From Allobaculum mucilyticum (GTDB lineage: Bacteria > Bacillota_I > Bacilli_A > Erysipelotrichales > Erysipelotrichaceae), in assembly GCF_022701195.1 (NCBI RefSeq), contig NZ_CP078089.1, positions 2,852,001 through 2,916,000 of the forward strand: DNA of 64,000 bases, read 5' to 3'. Below the pieces are notes generated by a model, which searched no databases, was not told the origin of the DNA, and saw nothing but the letters and a program-made list of their open reading frames with translations. The translations under genes and the position numbers were made by a program. This document shows, piece after piece, positions 28,221 through 36,899 of this stretch. How positions within the stretch are numbered: the first letter of the stretch is position 1; each line of letters starts with the position of its first letter.

Positions 28221-29381
28221 ATGAAAAATTTGGAGACATCTGAAAAAACGGAAAACAGCTCCGGTATTCAAAATGAGAAAAACAGAAAAGACAGATGGAC
28301 CTCCATTCTCTGGATGGCCTGCCTGTTTGGCGTTCTTGGCTTCTTTCTGGCAGGCTCTCTGCTTGTCCATCCTTCCTATTCAAATACGGAGCGTAGAAAG
28401 CTCAGCTCGTTTCCAGAGGCGAATACAAAGACGGTTTTAGACGGCACGTTTGGATCGAAGATTGAAACCTATGTAACGGATCATCTGTTTGGCCGGGATT
28501 CGCTTCTTGGTATCAGTGCTCTGAGCGGCTCGCTTCTTTATGGGGCCCCCGACCAGAATGGCATCGTTGTCCGGGACGGAAAGCTGATTGACGTACAGCG
28601 AAAGATCGATGAAGACTCGCTTAACTATGCGAAAACGCTCTTTGCCAGGATTTATGCCAATGATCTCGAGCAGACAGACTGCAGGCTCTATGATGCGATC
28701 ATTCCGGATAAATCGTTCTTTCTTAAAACCGGCGAGGCGCTGAATATGGATTATGGTCTGTTCTTTGAAGAAGCAGAGTCCGTGTTCCCGTTTGCAACTG
28801 AGATCGATCTGGCTTCTTCGCTTTCGCTCGATGACTACTATGCGACCGATCCGCACTGGAGACAGGAAGCGATCGTGGAGCAGGCAGAACTGATCGCACA
28901 GACGATGGGAGCGGCAATTCCTGGACCATTTACAGAAGAGACAGTGCTGGACTCCTTTACCGCTCAGCAGGGTCTGCAGAGCCTCTACAGGCATTCTGCG
29001 GATGCACTGAAGGTTCTTCGCAGTGCATCGATGGAAAACTGGACCGTCACCCGCTATGACGAAAAGGGAAAGCATGAAGGTGAACTCTATGGACCGGTTC
29101 AGTCCAAATCGGATCCTTATTCGGTGTTCCTTGGCGGAAGTGCCGGCATGATCGAAATCGAAAACCCGGACAGCCCATCCAACAGGGAACTGGTAATCTT
29201 TGGCGATTCATATGCAAGTTCTATTGCTCCGCTGCTGGCTTCAGGATATGCAAAGACAACAATTGTGGATCTGCGCAATCTGCCCTCATACAGGCTCTCT
29301 TCCATGATTGAGTTTTCAGATCAGGATGTTCTGTTTCTGTATTCGACAACCATTCTCAATCAGGCAAAAGCGCTCAAATAA
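28221..29381 (+). CDS. DHHW family protein, extracytoplasmic partner of the MBOAT transferase
   Basis: The 386-residue protein has one N-terminal membrane segment (about residues 28-50), so it acts outside the membrane. It belongs to the DHHW/AlgX-AlgJ-like SGNH hydrolase group: a DPHW motif (YYATDPHWRQEA, near 210) and a GDSYASSIAPL block near 330 carry the likely Ser-Asp-His catalytic residues. Such proteins take acyl groups from the MBOAT partner and place them on the polymer. GAAAGGAG lies before the ATG. It closes the three-gene operon and is followed by a terminator at 29467-29522. Confidence 0.85.
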   Translation: MKNLETSEKTENSSGIQNEKNRKDRWTSILWMACLFGVLGFFLAGSLLVHPSYSNTERRKLSSFPEANTKTVLDGTFGSKIETYVTDHLFGRDSLLGISALSGSLLYGAPDQNGIVVRDGKLIDVQRKIDEDSLNYAKTLFARIYANDLEQTDCRLYDAIIPDKSFFLKTGEALNMDYGLFFEEAESVFPFATEIDLASSLSLDDYYATDPHWRQEAIVEQAELIAQTMGAAIPGPFTEETVLDSFTAQQGLQSLYRHSADALKVLRSASMENWTVTRYDEKGKHEGELYGPVQSKSDPYSVFLGGSAGMIEIENPDSPSNRELVIFGDSYASSIAPLLASGYAKTTIVDLRNLPSYRLSSMIEFSDQDVLFLYSTTILNQAKALK

Positions 29382-29421
29382 ACTGAGAACAGAGCATTTA
29401 GAAAAAACGGAATAAAACAGA

Positions 29422-29463
29422 ATAAAAAAATGGATCTGCCCCAGAATATTTGCAGCAGATCCA
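29422..29463 (-). terminator. Minus-strand terminator downstream of the tRNA genes
   Basis: TGGATCTGC pairs with GCAGATCCA (29431-29439 and 29455-29463). On the minus strand it is followed by a T-rich run from the A-rich stretch at 29422-29430. Confidence 0.7.
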
Positions 29464-29466
29464 GCA

Positions 29467-29522
29467 GACAGGTGAAGCGAAGCAGGGCAGCATGCCGGAG
29501 CTTTCTTTACCTGTCTTTTTCT
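29467..29522 (+). terminator. Terminator of the acyltransferase operon
   Basis: GACAGGT pairs with ACCTGTC, with further GAAGC/GCTTTC pairing inside, and is followed by TTTTT. Confidence 0.6.
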
Positions 29523-29569
29523 TTCGAATATTATTTTCAGAACATGCTTTCATGTTTGAGAAAAGTTTA

Positions 29570-29601
29570 AAGGCTGTCCACACGCAAACATGGACAGCCT
29601 T
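29570..29601 (-). terminator. Terminator of the tRNA-Cys/tRNA-Leu transcript
   Basis: AAGGCTGTCCA pairs perfectly with TGGACAGCCTT, and the minus strand continues TTAAACTTTT. It is 18 bases beyond the tRNA-Leu 3' end. Confidence 0.85.
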
Positions 29602-29618
29602 CAGTATATTTATAGTAA

Positions 29619-29706
29619 TGGTGGGAACGGAGGGACTTGAACCCTCACGAGCGCAATGCTCGACGGATTTTAAGTCCGTTGCGTCTACCAGTTCCGCCAC
29701 GATCCC
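29619..29706 (-). tRNA. tRNA-Leu (anticodon TAA), CCA encoded
   Basis: The minus strand folds into a class II tRNA of 88 bases with a long variable arm. The acceptor is GGGATCG/CGTTCCC (one T-T mismatch). The anticodon loop CTTAAAA gives TAA. The T arm contains GGTTCAAGTCC, and the CCA end is encoded. It lies just downstream of tRNA-Cys in one transcript. Confidence 0.93.
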
Positions 29707-29714
29707 GGACAAAA

Positions 29715-29789
29715 TGGAGGTTCCGGTCGGAGTTGAACCGACGATCACAGAGTTGCAGTCTGTTGCCTTAGCCACTTGGCTACGGAACC
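29715..29789 (-). tRNA. tRNA-Cys (anticodon GCA), CCA encoded
   Basis: The minus strand gives a 75-base cloverleaf: acceptor GGTTCCG/CGGAACC, anticodon stem ACAGA/TCTGT with loop CTGCAAC (GCA), T arm GTCGGTTCAACTCCGAC, then TCCA. It is 8 bases upstream of tRNA-Leu. Confidence 0.95.
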
Positions 29790-30088
29790 ATTTCGTGAAT
29801 GCCTGTTCATACTACCATCCTGATGGGGTGGGGTCAACAGGAAATTTTGAAAGTTTTTCCGATTTCCGGAAATTTCTGAAATCACCGGGTATCGCAGACT
29901 TGAAAACAGGTTTCTGTCTGACGGGCGGAATGGAAGAAAATCACGCCGCAAAGAGAAGAAACGGAAAAGAAACGGTTTTCACAGGAGTTTGTGATCCAAA
30001 TGTGATATAACCGAACAGATGACTCTCAGACCTTCTGGCTGCAGAGTTGTTTTTTCCATTAGTAGGAAGAAGGAAGGATGTTAGGACG

Positions 30089-30982
30089 ATGAATCAGATT
30101 ATCGAATTCTTTGAACACAATGTAGAGCAGAACAGAAAACTGATGTTTCTCTATTCTCTGATCAAAATTATTCTGTCTGCGTTTCTGCAGGCGTTTATCA
30201 TGCAGGTGTTCATGAATCCCTGCAACCTGATTTCCGGCGGCTTTACCGGTATCGCGCTGTTCATCAGCAAAATTGCGGCGCTGGGCAATCTGAATCTGCC
30301 GGTTTCTCTGCTGATCATTCTGCTGAATACCCCAGTTGCCATTTTCTGCGTCCGGGCGATTTCCAAGCGGTTTGTCCTGCTGTCGGTAATCCAGTTCGTT
30401 CTGGTGTCGGTCTTCCTGGAAATCTTCACCTTTGAACCGCTGTTCTACGACGTCATTATCAACCTGCTGTTTGGCGGCATTCTCTGGGGCTGCTCCATTT
30501 CGCTGGCACTCTCCAGCGGAGGATCAACCGGCGGTACCGACTTCATTGCACAGTATGTTTCGAACAAAATTCACCGTTCGATCTTCAATGAAGTCTTCTA
30601 CTTCAACTGTGCAATGTACATCGCTTACGGTTTCAGCTTTGGCTGGATCTATTGCGCTTACTCGATCATCTTCCAGTTCCTGTCTACAACAGTCATCAAC
30701 AAGATGTACAAACGCTATCAGCGTGTAACGGTTGAAATTACCTGCAAGGAAACAAAGCCTGTAGTCGATGCATTTATGGCGACTGTCCGTCATGGCATGT
30801 CGATCATTCAGTGCAGGGGCGCATACAAAGGCGAAACCTACTACATCTGCAAATCCGTTGTTTCTTCTTTTGAAATGCCGGAAATCTCCAGAGCTGTACT
30901 CAAAGCCGATCCGCACTGTCTTATCAACGTCTACCAGTCGGTACAGTTCTACGGTAACTACTACCAGAAACCGATCGAATGA
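30089..30982 (+). CDS. YitT family membrane protein
   Basis: The 297-residue protein has a five- to six-segment membrane domain (YitT_membrane) with the internal repeat motifs NPCNLISGGFTGIAL (near 40) and GGSTGGTDFIAQYV (near 150). A C-terminal cytoplasmic DUF2179 domain follows (about 215-295, VEITCKETKPVVDAF ... YICKSVVSSFEMPEI). The function of the family is not established. The ATG at 30089 is taken as start because GGAAGG is near and the family N-terminus begins there; an upstream start at 30047 lacks support. A terminator follows at 31019. Confidence 0.9.
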   Translation: MNQIIEFFEHNVEQNRKLMFLYSLIKIILSAFLQAFIMQVFMNPCNLISGGFTGIALFISKIAALGNLNLPVSLLIILLNTPVAIFCVRAISKRFVLLSVIQFVLVSVFLEIFTFEPLFYDVIINLLFGGILWGCSISLALSSGGSTGGTDFIAQYVSNKIHRSIFNEVFYFNCAMYIAYGFSFGWIYCAYSIIFQFLSTTVINKMYKRYQRVTVEITCKETKPVVDAFMATVRHGMSIIQCRGAYKGETYYICKSVVSSFEMPEISRAVLKADPHCLINVYQSVQFYGNYYQKPIE

Positions 30983-31018
30983 TTTCATTCTTTTTCGATA
31001 TTCAGAGCATATGCTTAT

Positions 31019-31049
31019 GCCGGGCCTCATCTTCAGGGCCCGGCTTTTT
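31019..31049 (+). terminator. Terminator of the yitT-like gene
   Basis: GCCGGGCC pairs with GGCCCGGC (31019-31026, 31037-31044), followed by TTTTTA. Confidence 0.92.
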
Positions 31050-31129
31050 ACTGTCGACTGTACCGGAGCAGGGAAGCTGGACCAGTCGGACATGATAATA
31101 ATAATGTATATTTCACAAATGAGATTTGT

Positions 31130-31135
31130 TATAAT
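31130..31135 (+). promoter_or_regulatory. -10 box upstream of the PBP gene
   Basis: A perfect TATAAT lies 24 bases before the start codon; the -35 region is weak. Confidence 0.55.
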
Positions 31136-31159
31136 GGTTTGAACGATAAAGGAGGGGGC

Positions 31160-33283
31160 ATGAGAAAAAAGAAAAACAAAACACCTGGAGTACCGACTTC
31201 GAAAATTGTTTCCAACCGGATTCTGATTCTTTCGATGGTCATCATGGCTCTGTTTCTTTCCCTGTTTGTCCGTCTGGTGGATCTGCAGGCAATCGAGCAT
31301 GCATCCTATGTCGAGAAGCAGGATGACTACACATCGATCAAACAGTATTCTTCTGCTCCGCGCGGACAGATTTATGACTGCAAAGGAAATGTTCTGGCCC
31401 GTACGGTTGCCTGCAAGAACATCGTCTATACAACGCCAAACAATGCAACGCTGACCGATATGCTTGTCTATGCGGATCGTGTCGGAGAAGTCTTTCATAT
31501 CGATCTGGACAGCTTTACACTGGCTGAAATCCGTGACGCATACTTAACTTACTGCAATTTCCTGGATGCAGAAGATGAAAAATACGGCGCTTTTGATCTG
31601 CTTAGCGAAGAAGAGCTCACCCGCTATAACAAAGGCGAAATGACTTCTGCAGAACTTCGCCGCATTCAGCTCGCAAATCTTACCCAGGAGATGATTGATC
31701 AGGCCGATCAGCGAGCCCTTAAGGCTGCTGCGGTTTATAACCGCATGATCACCAGTTCATCGAGCGGACAGGCAAGCGTCATCCTCGAAGACGTTGATGA
31801 TGCTGATTCTGCCTACCTGGTTGAACACAAAACCGATTTTCCAGGCTTTGATATCGACTTTGGCGGCTGGAAACGGGAATACCCGTATGGCGAAGCGCTC
31901 AGTGATGTCTTAGGCAGCGTCTCGACTTCTACAGAAGGTCTGCCAGAAAGCCTGGCGGATGAATATCTGGCAAAAGGTTATCAGTACAATGCACAGGTCG
32001 GAAAGTCCGGTCTGGAGCTGCAGTACAACGATCTGCTTTGCGGAACTGATGAAATCGCGAAGATTACCTACGGTTCGAACGGCATTGCGCATAAGGAAAT
32101 TCTGCAGCCGGCACAGAAAGGCCATGATCTGTATCTGTCGATCGATATCGATCTGCAGCTCAAGCTTGATGAAACGCTCAAAAACGTTCTGCAGGCTCAT
32201 TCCGGAACCAGGAACCGTGAGAACTTCTATTCACTGTTCATGTGCATGGAAGATCCGCAGACCGGCGATGTGCTTGCGCTTTCGGGCTATACCATCGATC
32301 CGGAAACAAAAGAGATGTCTTATTATGCTTCCGGCAACTATACCCAGCTGATCAACCCGGGAAGCTGCATCAAAGGCGCGACCGTGTATATGGGTCAGTC
32401 GGAAGGCGTGGCTTCCGAGGGCGAAGTGATCATGGACGAAGTGCTCAACATCGGCGGACAGGAATTCGGTTCCTATAAGGAACACGGTCCGGTCAATGAT
32501 GTTCAGGCGCTGTCCGTATCCTCGAACGTCTACATGTTCACCATTGCCATGCGCATGGGCGGATATAACTACGAGCCTGGAAAAGCGCTGGAAATCGTCG
32601 ATGTTCCACAGACTCTCGACAAAATGCGAAACTACTACTCCGCATTTGGCTTAGGCAATACCACTGGCCTGGATATCCCGAATGAAGTCAGCGTCTTTGC
32701 GGCGGGAAACAATACGCCAAACATGGTGCTGAACTACTCCATCGGCCAGCTGGACACCTATTCGCCGGTACAGCTCATGCAGTATGCGGCAGTCATTGCA
32801 GCGGATGGAAAAATGTATCAACCGCGCTTCTATAAGTATTCCAAAGAAGTCGGCGGCGATGAGATTTTCGATCTCAACGAAGTGACGCTCAAAAGCGAAC
32901 TCGATGAGAAAAACGCATCGCATCTCAAACGCGTGCAGGAAGGCTTTCAGGCCTGCGTTGCGGATGAGAACTGCTTCGCACCGCTCAAAGATCTCGATCA
33001 GAACATGGCTGCAAAAACCGGAACGGCTGAAGTCGGCGAATGGACAACCGCCAATCTGGTCGGCTATGGTCCGGTTGAAAAGCCGTCGATCGCCTTTGCC
33101 TGCTCGGCACCGACATCTTCGGTCAACAGCCAGTCTGTTTCAGCCAACATCTGTGCAACCAACGTAGTCGGACCGGTTCTGCAGGAATACTTCCGTCTCT
33201 ATCCGGATAAACGTTTTGATTCCGGTCAGCTTGCAGAAGCTGAAGTGAACGAAGACGTCACGGTTGAAGAGACGAGTCAGTAA
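31160..33283 (+). CDS. Class B penicillin-binding protein (PBP2-type transpeptidase)
   Basis: The 707-residue peptidoglycan transpeptidase has a short basic N-terminus and one membrane helix (about residues 20-45). A dimerisation domain begins at SAPRGQIYDCKGNVLA, and the C-terminal transpeptidase domain lies outside the membrane. Active-site motifs are S402-xx-K (SCIK), S454-S455-N456 (SSN) and K619-T-G (KTGT). The start at 31160 follows AAAGGAGG with 4 bases; an upstream ATG at 31139 has no site. The order of domains suits PBP2/FtsI/SpoVD-like enzymes; whether it serves elongation, division or sporulation cannot be told. It is monocistronic in context. Confidence 0.92.
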   Translation: MRKKKNKTPGVPTSKIVSNRILILSMVIMALFLSLFVRLVDLQAIEHASYVEKQDDYTSIKQYSSAPRGQIYDCKGNVLARTVACKNIVYTTPNNATLTDMLVYADRVGEVFHIDLDSFTLAEIRDAYLTYCNFLDAEDEKYGAFDLLSEEELTRYNKGEMTSAELRRIQLANLTQEMIDQADQRALKAAAVYNRMITSSSSGQASVILEDVDDADSAYLVEHKTDFPGFDIDFGGWKREYPYGEALSDVLGSVSTSTEGLPESLADEYLAKGYQYNAQVGKSGLELQYNDLLCGTDEIAKITYGSNGIAHKEILQPAQKGHDLYLSIDIDLQLKLDETLKNVLQAHSGTRNRENFYSLFMCMEDPQTGDVLALSGYTIDPETKEMSYYASGNYTQLINPGSCIKGATVYMGQSEGVASEGEVIMDEVLNIGGQEFGSYKEHGPVNDVQALSVSSNVYMFTIAMRMGGYNYEPGKALEIVDVPQTLDKMRNYYSAFGLGNTTGLDIPNEVSVFAAGNNTPNMVLNYSIGQLDTYSPVQLMQYAAVIAADGKMYQPRFYKYSKEVGGDEIFDLNEVTLKSELDEKNASHLKRVQEGFQACVADENCFAPLKDLDQNMAAKTGTAEVGEWTTANLVGYGPVEKPSIAFACSAPTSSVNSQSVSANICATNVVGPVLQEYFRLYPDKRFDSGQLAEAEVNEDVTVEETSQ

Positions 33284-33395
33284 CTCACCGGACAGGGCAG
33301 GCTGCCGTGTTTGAAAACCGGAATAAAACCGGAACATAAAGACGAAACACGAAGAAATAAGTGCTCAGCAGAACGGTCAGAGTTTCAATCGGCGG

Positions 33396-33425
33396 TTGCC
33401 TGAAAAATCCTCACTATGCTATAAT
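33396..33425 (+). promoter_or_regulatory. Promoter of rpmG
   Basis: TTGCCT (33396-33401) and TATAAT (33420-33425) are 18 bases apart with a TGC extension before the -10. It is 26 bases upstream of the rpmG start. Confidence 0.8.
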
Positions 33426-33451
33426 CCAAAAATAGAGCGAGGAGGGATAGT

Positions 33452-33601
33452 GTGAGAGACCGTATTACGTTCAAATGTTCAGTCTGCGGCGATGAAAACT
33501 ACATCGGAACCCGTAACAAAAAGAAACACCCGGAACGCATGAACATCAAAAAATATTGCCCAAAATGCAATAAGATGACCGAGCACAAAGAAAAGAAATA
33601 A
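33452..33601 (+). CDS. rpmG: 50S ribosomal protein L33
   Basis: The 49-residue ribosomal protein starts with GTG, preceded by GAGGAGGG. The sequence matches the bacterial L33 type: MRDRITFKCSVCGDENYI, then TRNKKKHPERMNIKKYCPKC. Two CxxC pairs (residues 9-12 and 36-39) mark it as the zinc-binding form. It has a strong promoter upstream and a hairpin terminator directly after its stop, so it is a single-gene transcript. Confidence 0.95.
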   Translation: MRDRITFKCSVCGDENYIGTRNKKKHPERMNIKKYCPKCNKMTEHKEKK

Positions 33602-33603
33602 TT

Positions 33604-33634
33604 GCCGTAAAGTTCAAAGCTTTACGGCTTTTCT
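33604..33634 (+). terminator. Terminator of rpmG
   Basis: GCCGTAAAG pairs with CTTTACGGC around a 7-base loop, followed by TTTTC. Confidence 0.9.
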
Positions 33635-33728
33635 ATATCCGGTACGCGTTTATCATAGGAAATGAACAGAATCCTCTGGAATTCTGCTTTGTCCGCCTGG
33701 CGGACAGGAAAGGTCTGAACGGTATTTT

Positions 33729-34355
33729 ATGGAAGTAATCTGCAAACCAGTCGGCCCAGTGATGGCTAACTGCTATATCGTGACTGATCATGGACACGCT
33801 CTCGTGATCGATCCGGGCGATGAAGCCGGCGAACTCAAAGCCCTCATCGCTGCTTTAAATGTAAAAGTTGATGCGGTTCTGCTTACGCATGCTCATTTTG
33901 ACCATATCGGCGCGGTCGATGGACTCGTCAGAGAATACGGCGTGGACGTCTATGTAAATCCGCAGGAACTCGATTATCTCAGCTCCCCGCAGAAGAATTC
34001 TTCAGCAAGCTTTATGGGCATTCCGCACGTCTCTCAGCAGACACATCCCGTTGCTTTTAAGGAAGGCGAAAACCAGATCGGTACCTTTACGGTAACGGCC
34101 TACTATGCGCCGGGACATTCTGTCGGCAGCACAATTCTTGAGATCGGCGACAATCTCTTTACCGGCGATGTTCTGTTTGAAAACTCCATCGGCCGGACGG
34201 ATCTGCCGGGCGGTTCTGTTGAACAGATGCGCGATTCGCTCAATTTCATCAAATCGCTGACAAAAGACTATACCGTCTATCCAGGTCATGGTCCTTCAAC
34301 ATCGCTTGATTACGAACAGACGCATAATCCTTATCTGCTTTACAATCTTCTCTGA
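33729..34355 (+). CDS. MBL-fold metallo-hydrolase (YqgX/glyoxalase II-like)
   Basis: The 208-residue protein has the metallo-beta-lactamase fold. The metal site motif is THAHFDHIGAVDGL near residue 55. Later ligands are in APGHSVGS (near 135), TGDVLF (near 155, Asp) and YPGHGPSTS (near 190). It is like Bacillus YqgX and hydroxyacylglutathione hydrolase-type enzymes, which cleave thioesters; the substrate is not established. The ribosome site is modest (GGAAAGG, somewhat distant). It lies upstream of comGA as in several Bacillota, but a terminator at 34366-34398 separates them. Confidence 0.88.
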   Translation: MEVICKPVGPVMANCYIVTDHGHALVIDPGDEAGELKALIAALNVKVDAVLLTHAHFDHIGAVDGLVREYGVDVYVNPQELDYLSSPQKNSSASFMGIPHVSQQTHPVAFKEGENQIGTFTVTAYYAPGHSVGSTILEIGDNLFTGDVLFENSIGRTDLPGGSVEQMRDSLNFIKSLTKDYTVYPGHGPSTSLDYEQTHNPYLLYNLL

Positions 34356-34365
34356 TCCAGATTCT

Positions 34366-34398
34366 GCTGCAGCTTCTAATAAGCTGCGGCTTTTTTTT
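34366..34398 (+). terminator. Terminator of the MBL-fold gene
   Basis: GCTGCAGCTT pairs with AAGCTGCGGC (one G-U pair), followed by eight T. Confidence 0.9.
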
Positions 34399-34493
34399 CG
34401 CAAACAGGACACAGGCCATCAAAAGCAGAACTGATCTTTTCTGTCCTTCTGAAATCTTTGTCGTCCATACGAAAGAGAACAGTGGAGGGACTT

Positions 34494-35441
34494 ATGAATG
34501 AACTTTGCAAACTGCTGCTGAAACTGGCAATTGACCGGTGCGCGACAGATATCCATCTGGAAAGCACCGGCAATGATCTTGAGATCTGGCTGCGTGCGGA
34601 TGAAGATCTCGAAAAGCTGGATCAGGATATCTTTCGTGCAAATTTTCTTGAGTATCTCAAGTTCATATCCGGTATGGATCTGTGCGCTCCATTCAAGCCG
34701 CAGTCCGGAGACTTTGCGATGGATGTAGATGGCGTACCGGTCGAATGCCGTTTTTCTCTGATGAATACCGATACGGTTCAGACCGGTGTTATCCGTCTGC
34801 TGCATGCGGCAAGACAGTTTTCTCTGGAAGATCTGGGCCATTCAAAAAGCGCTCTGGAGCGGCTTGAACGTCTGTCCCATACGCAGCGGGGTCTGGTTAT
34901 TTCGTGCGGTCCGACCGGATCGGGAAAATCGACAACGGTTCATGCACTGCTCAACCGGATCCTGGACCGTTCATCCAAAAAGATTGTGACGCTTGAAGAT
35001 CCGATTGAAATTCATGAAGAACGGATGATTCAGATCCCTGTAGCGCCCGAACGGGGCATTACCTACGAGTCTTCGATTGAAGAGCTGCTCCGTCATGATC
35101 CGGACATTCTGTATTTTGGGGAATGCCGCTCTTCCTATACCGCAAAAATGACCCTGCGTGCCTCGCTTACGGGTCATCTGGTCTTTACAACGCTGCACTG
35201 CGGCAGCGGGATTGAATGTCTGTATCGTCTGATGGATCTTGGCGTCGATGAGCAGGAACTCAAAAGCGTGCTCAGAGGGATCTTTGTCTGCCGTCTGATC
35301 CGCAAAAATCACAGGAAGGAATGCATATATGAAATCTGGAATGAAGAAGATATCGAACGCCTCTTCAAACAGAAAGAGAGGGCCCATCCTGGACTTTCTT
35401 TTGAAGCCTGTGGGAAAGAGTGCAGGAGTTCCGAACATTGA
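34494..35441 (+). CDS. comGA: ComGA-like competence pilus assembly ATPase
   Basis: The 315-residue protein is a GspE/PilB-type secretion ATPase, the cytoplasmic motor that builds the competence pseudopilus for DNA uptake. Walker A is GPTGSGKSTT at residues 139-148, the Asp box-like segment is KKIVTLEDPIE, and the Walker B/His region is HDPDILYFGECRS ... GHLVFTTLHC. There is no tetracysteine zinc domain, as is usual for ComGA. The start at 34494 follows GGAGGG by 5-6 bases. Its 3' end overlaps comGB by 113 bases. Only comGA and comGB are in this orientation; the pseudopilins face them from the other strand. Confidence 0.9.
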   Translation: MNELCKLLLKLAIDRCATDIHLESTGNDLEIWLRADEDLEKLDQDIFRANFLEYLKFISGMDLCAPFKPQSGDFAMDVDGVPVECRFSLMNTDTVQTGVIRLLHAARQFSLEDLGHSKSALERLERLSHTQRGLVISCGPTGSGKSTTVHALLNRILDRSSKKIVTLEDPIEIHEERMIQIPVAPERGITYESSIEELLRHDPDILYFGECRSSYTAKMTLRASLTGHLVFTTLHCGSGIECLYRLMDLGVDEQELKSVLRGIFVCRLIRKNHRKECIYEIWNEEDIERLFKQKERAHPGLSFEACGKECRSSEH

Positions 35442-36360
35442 GGAAAATGAAATGGAAATCTTCGCTCTGCTTCTGGATTGCGGCCTTCCATTTGCGGATG
35501 CCATCGAAATGTCCTTTGAATCACAGAAAGAGATTTTCGAATTTCTGGAAAAGGGCGGATCGTTTTCACAGCTGATCCTTAAACAGAAATCAAAGCGGAT
35601 GAAGCGACTTGGAGTTCTTATGGAAACTTTCGATATGCGTCAGGCCATCCAGCTCGATGAGAGGCTGAATGCCTCACAGACCGCACTCAGGCAGTCGCTG
35701 ATCCGGCAGAGCGGATACCCGCTGTTTATCATGGCGTTTGCGACAGCACTGATCTGGTTCTTTTCCGTTTCGATTGTCCCGGACATGTGTGAAAACGGAA
35801 CAAATCCGCTGCTGGAACTGCTCAAAACAGCCTCGCTTCTGTTCTGGCTGATTTTCGCAGCTGGTGTGGGGGCAGTGATGTGGATGCTGAAAGGACCATC
35901 CTGGGGCAGTACGCTGCACGATGGTCTGTTTTCCTTTTCGATTTTCCGGCATCTCTGTTCAATGGAGTGCGCATCGCTTTTTGAATGCACGCAGGCTTCC
36001 GGGTTATCAACCCGGCAGATATATGACTTTGTCCATCGGGCCGGATGTTTTCCGTTCTGTGAAATGTTGTGGAAACGCTGGAAAAAGAAGATGGAGCGGG
36101 GAATCTCTTTCCAGCAGTGCATAGAAGCCGACCGGCATCTCGATCCGCTGTTTATTCGATTTTTCAGACTTGGTTCAAGTACGGCAAGAATGAAGGAAAT
36201 GATGGAAGCCTATCAGAAAAGCGCGACAATCCGCTTTGAAAAGAAGCTGAAGAAACTCTCAAATATTCTTTTGTATACGGCTTATGCTTTTACAGGCGTC
36301 CTTGCACTGTCTCTTTATCAGATCATGCTGGAGCCGCTCGCCATGCTTGAAACAATGTAG
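35329..36360 (+). CDS. comGB: ComGB-like competence pilus inner membrane protein
   Basis: The 343-residue GspF/PilC-type membrane protein is the platform on which ComGA acts. It has three hydrophobic segments, near residues 130-150, 165-190 and 310-335, and the T2SSF repeats. The ATG at 35329 has AGGAAGGAA 7 bases upstream, which supports a 113-base overlap with comGA in a different frame. A later start at 35452 (MEIFALLL) would avoid most of it but would drop the basic N-terminus and lacks a good site. A bidirectional terminator follows at 36387. Confidence 0.85.
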   Translation: MKSGMKKISNASSNRKRGPILDFLLKPVGKSAGVPNIEENEMEIFALLLDCGLPFADAIEMSFESQKEIFEFLEKGGSFSQLILKQKSKRMKRLGVLMETFDMRQAIQLDERLNASQTALRQSLIRQSGYPLFIMAFATALIWFFSVSIVPDMCENGTNPLLELLKTASLLFWLIFAAGVGAVMWMLKGPSWGSTLHDGLFSFSIFRHLCSMECASLFECTQASGLSTRQIYDFVHRAGCFPFCEMLWKRWKKKMERGISFQQCIEADRHLDPLFIRFFRLGSSTARMKEMMEAYQKSATIRFEKKLKKLSNILLYTAYAFTGVLALSLYQIMLEPLAMLETM

Positions 36361-36386
36361 AACCTAAGACAATCATTACATAGCAG

Positions 36387-36424
36387 AAAACGCTTCTCCT
36401 CTGAATCAGGGAAGAAGCGTTTTT
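36387..36424. terminator. Bidirectional terminator between the convergent comG halves
   Basis: AAAACGCTTCT (36387-36397) pairs with the AGAAGCGTTTT region (36413-36423). T runs follow on both strands. Confidence 0.88.
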
Positions 36425-36449
36425 GCGTGTTTGCCGAGTGATTTTCAAA

Positions 36450-36899
36450 TCAGTCGTACTCAACACTGAGAATGCCGTTGTCATCGTAATACAGATACAT
36501 TTTGAATTTCTGTCCGCGATCTTCATAGGTGATCACGATCCGGGTGGATTCGTCTTTAAACAGAACATTCTTGCCGGCGACTGTTTCATGAAATGCTTGC
36601 GCCGGAGCAATCGTCTGGCAGTGTCTGGACCAGGAACGTTCCCCGGCGAATGCTTTTGCCCGGTCGATCATCAGCAGATCAGCTGTGCTGCGATCTGATG
36701 CAGCAACTAAAGCAGCCCGGTTCTGAATGACCAGAGCCAGATACGAAGAAAACAGAAGAACCAGACTGAACAAGATGAGCGCCGGTTCAAGAATGTAGCT
36801 GTTGCGCCGGGCAGAACACCTGTATGATTCCAGTCCTGAAAAACGGAGCTTTTTAACGGATCTGCCATGTCTGCGTCTGCCCGTGCGAACTGTATTCAA
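36450..36899 (-). CDS. comGG: Last gene of the minus-strand comG operon, ComGG-position protein
   Basis: The 149-residue protein has a basic N-terminus and one membrane segment (about residues 38-60), then an Arg/Ala-rich helix and a beta-rich C-terminus. The sequence itself is poorly conserved, as ComGG proteins are; the assignment rests on position after comGF, size and topology. It overlaps comGF by 47 bases. No prepilin peptidase site of the G-F type is visible; the segment begins RNSYILEPALILF. Confidence 0.65.
   Translation of the reverse strand: MNTVRTGRRRHGRSVKKLRFSGLESYRCSARRNSYILEPALILFSLVLLFSSYLALVIQNRAALVAASDRSTADLLMIDRAKAFAGERSWSRHCQTIAPAQAFHETVAGKNVLFKDESTRIVITYEDRGQKFKMYLYYDDNGILSVEYD

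Noticed and set aside
29600-29800. Protein frames across 29450-30010 and 29398-29775
   Set aside because: These are translations of two tRNA genes and their terminators.
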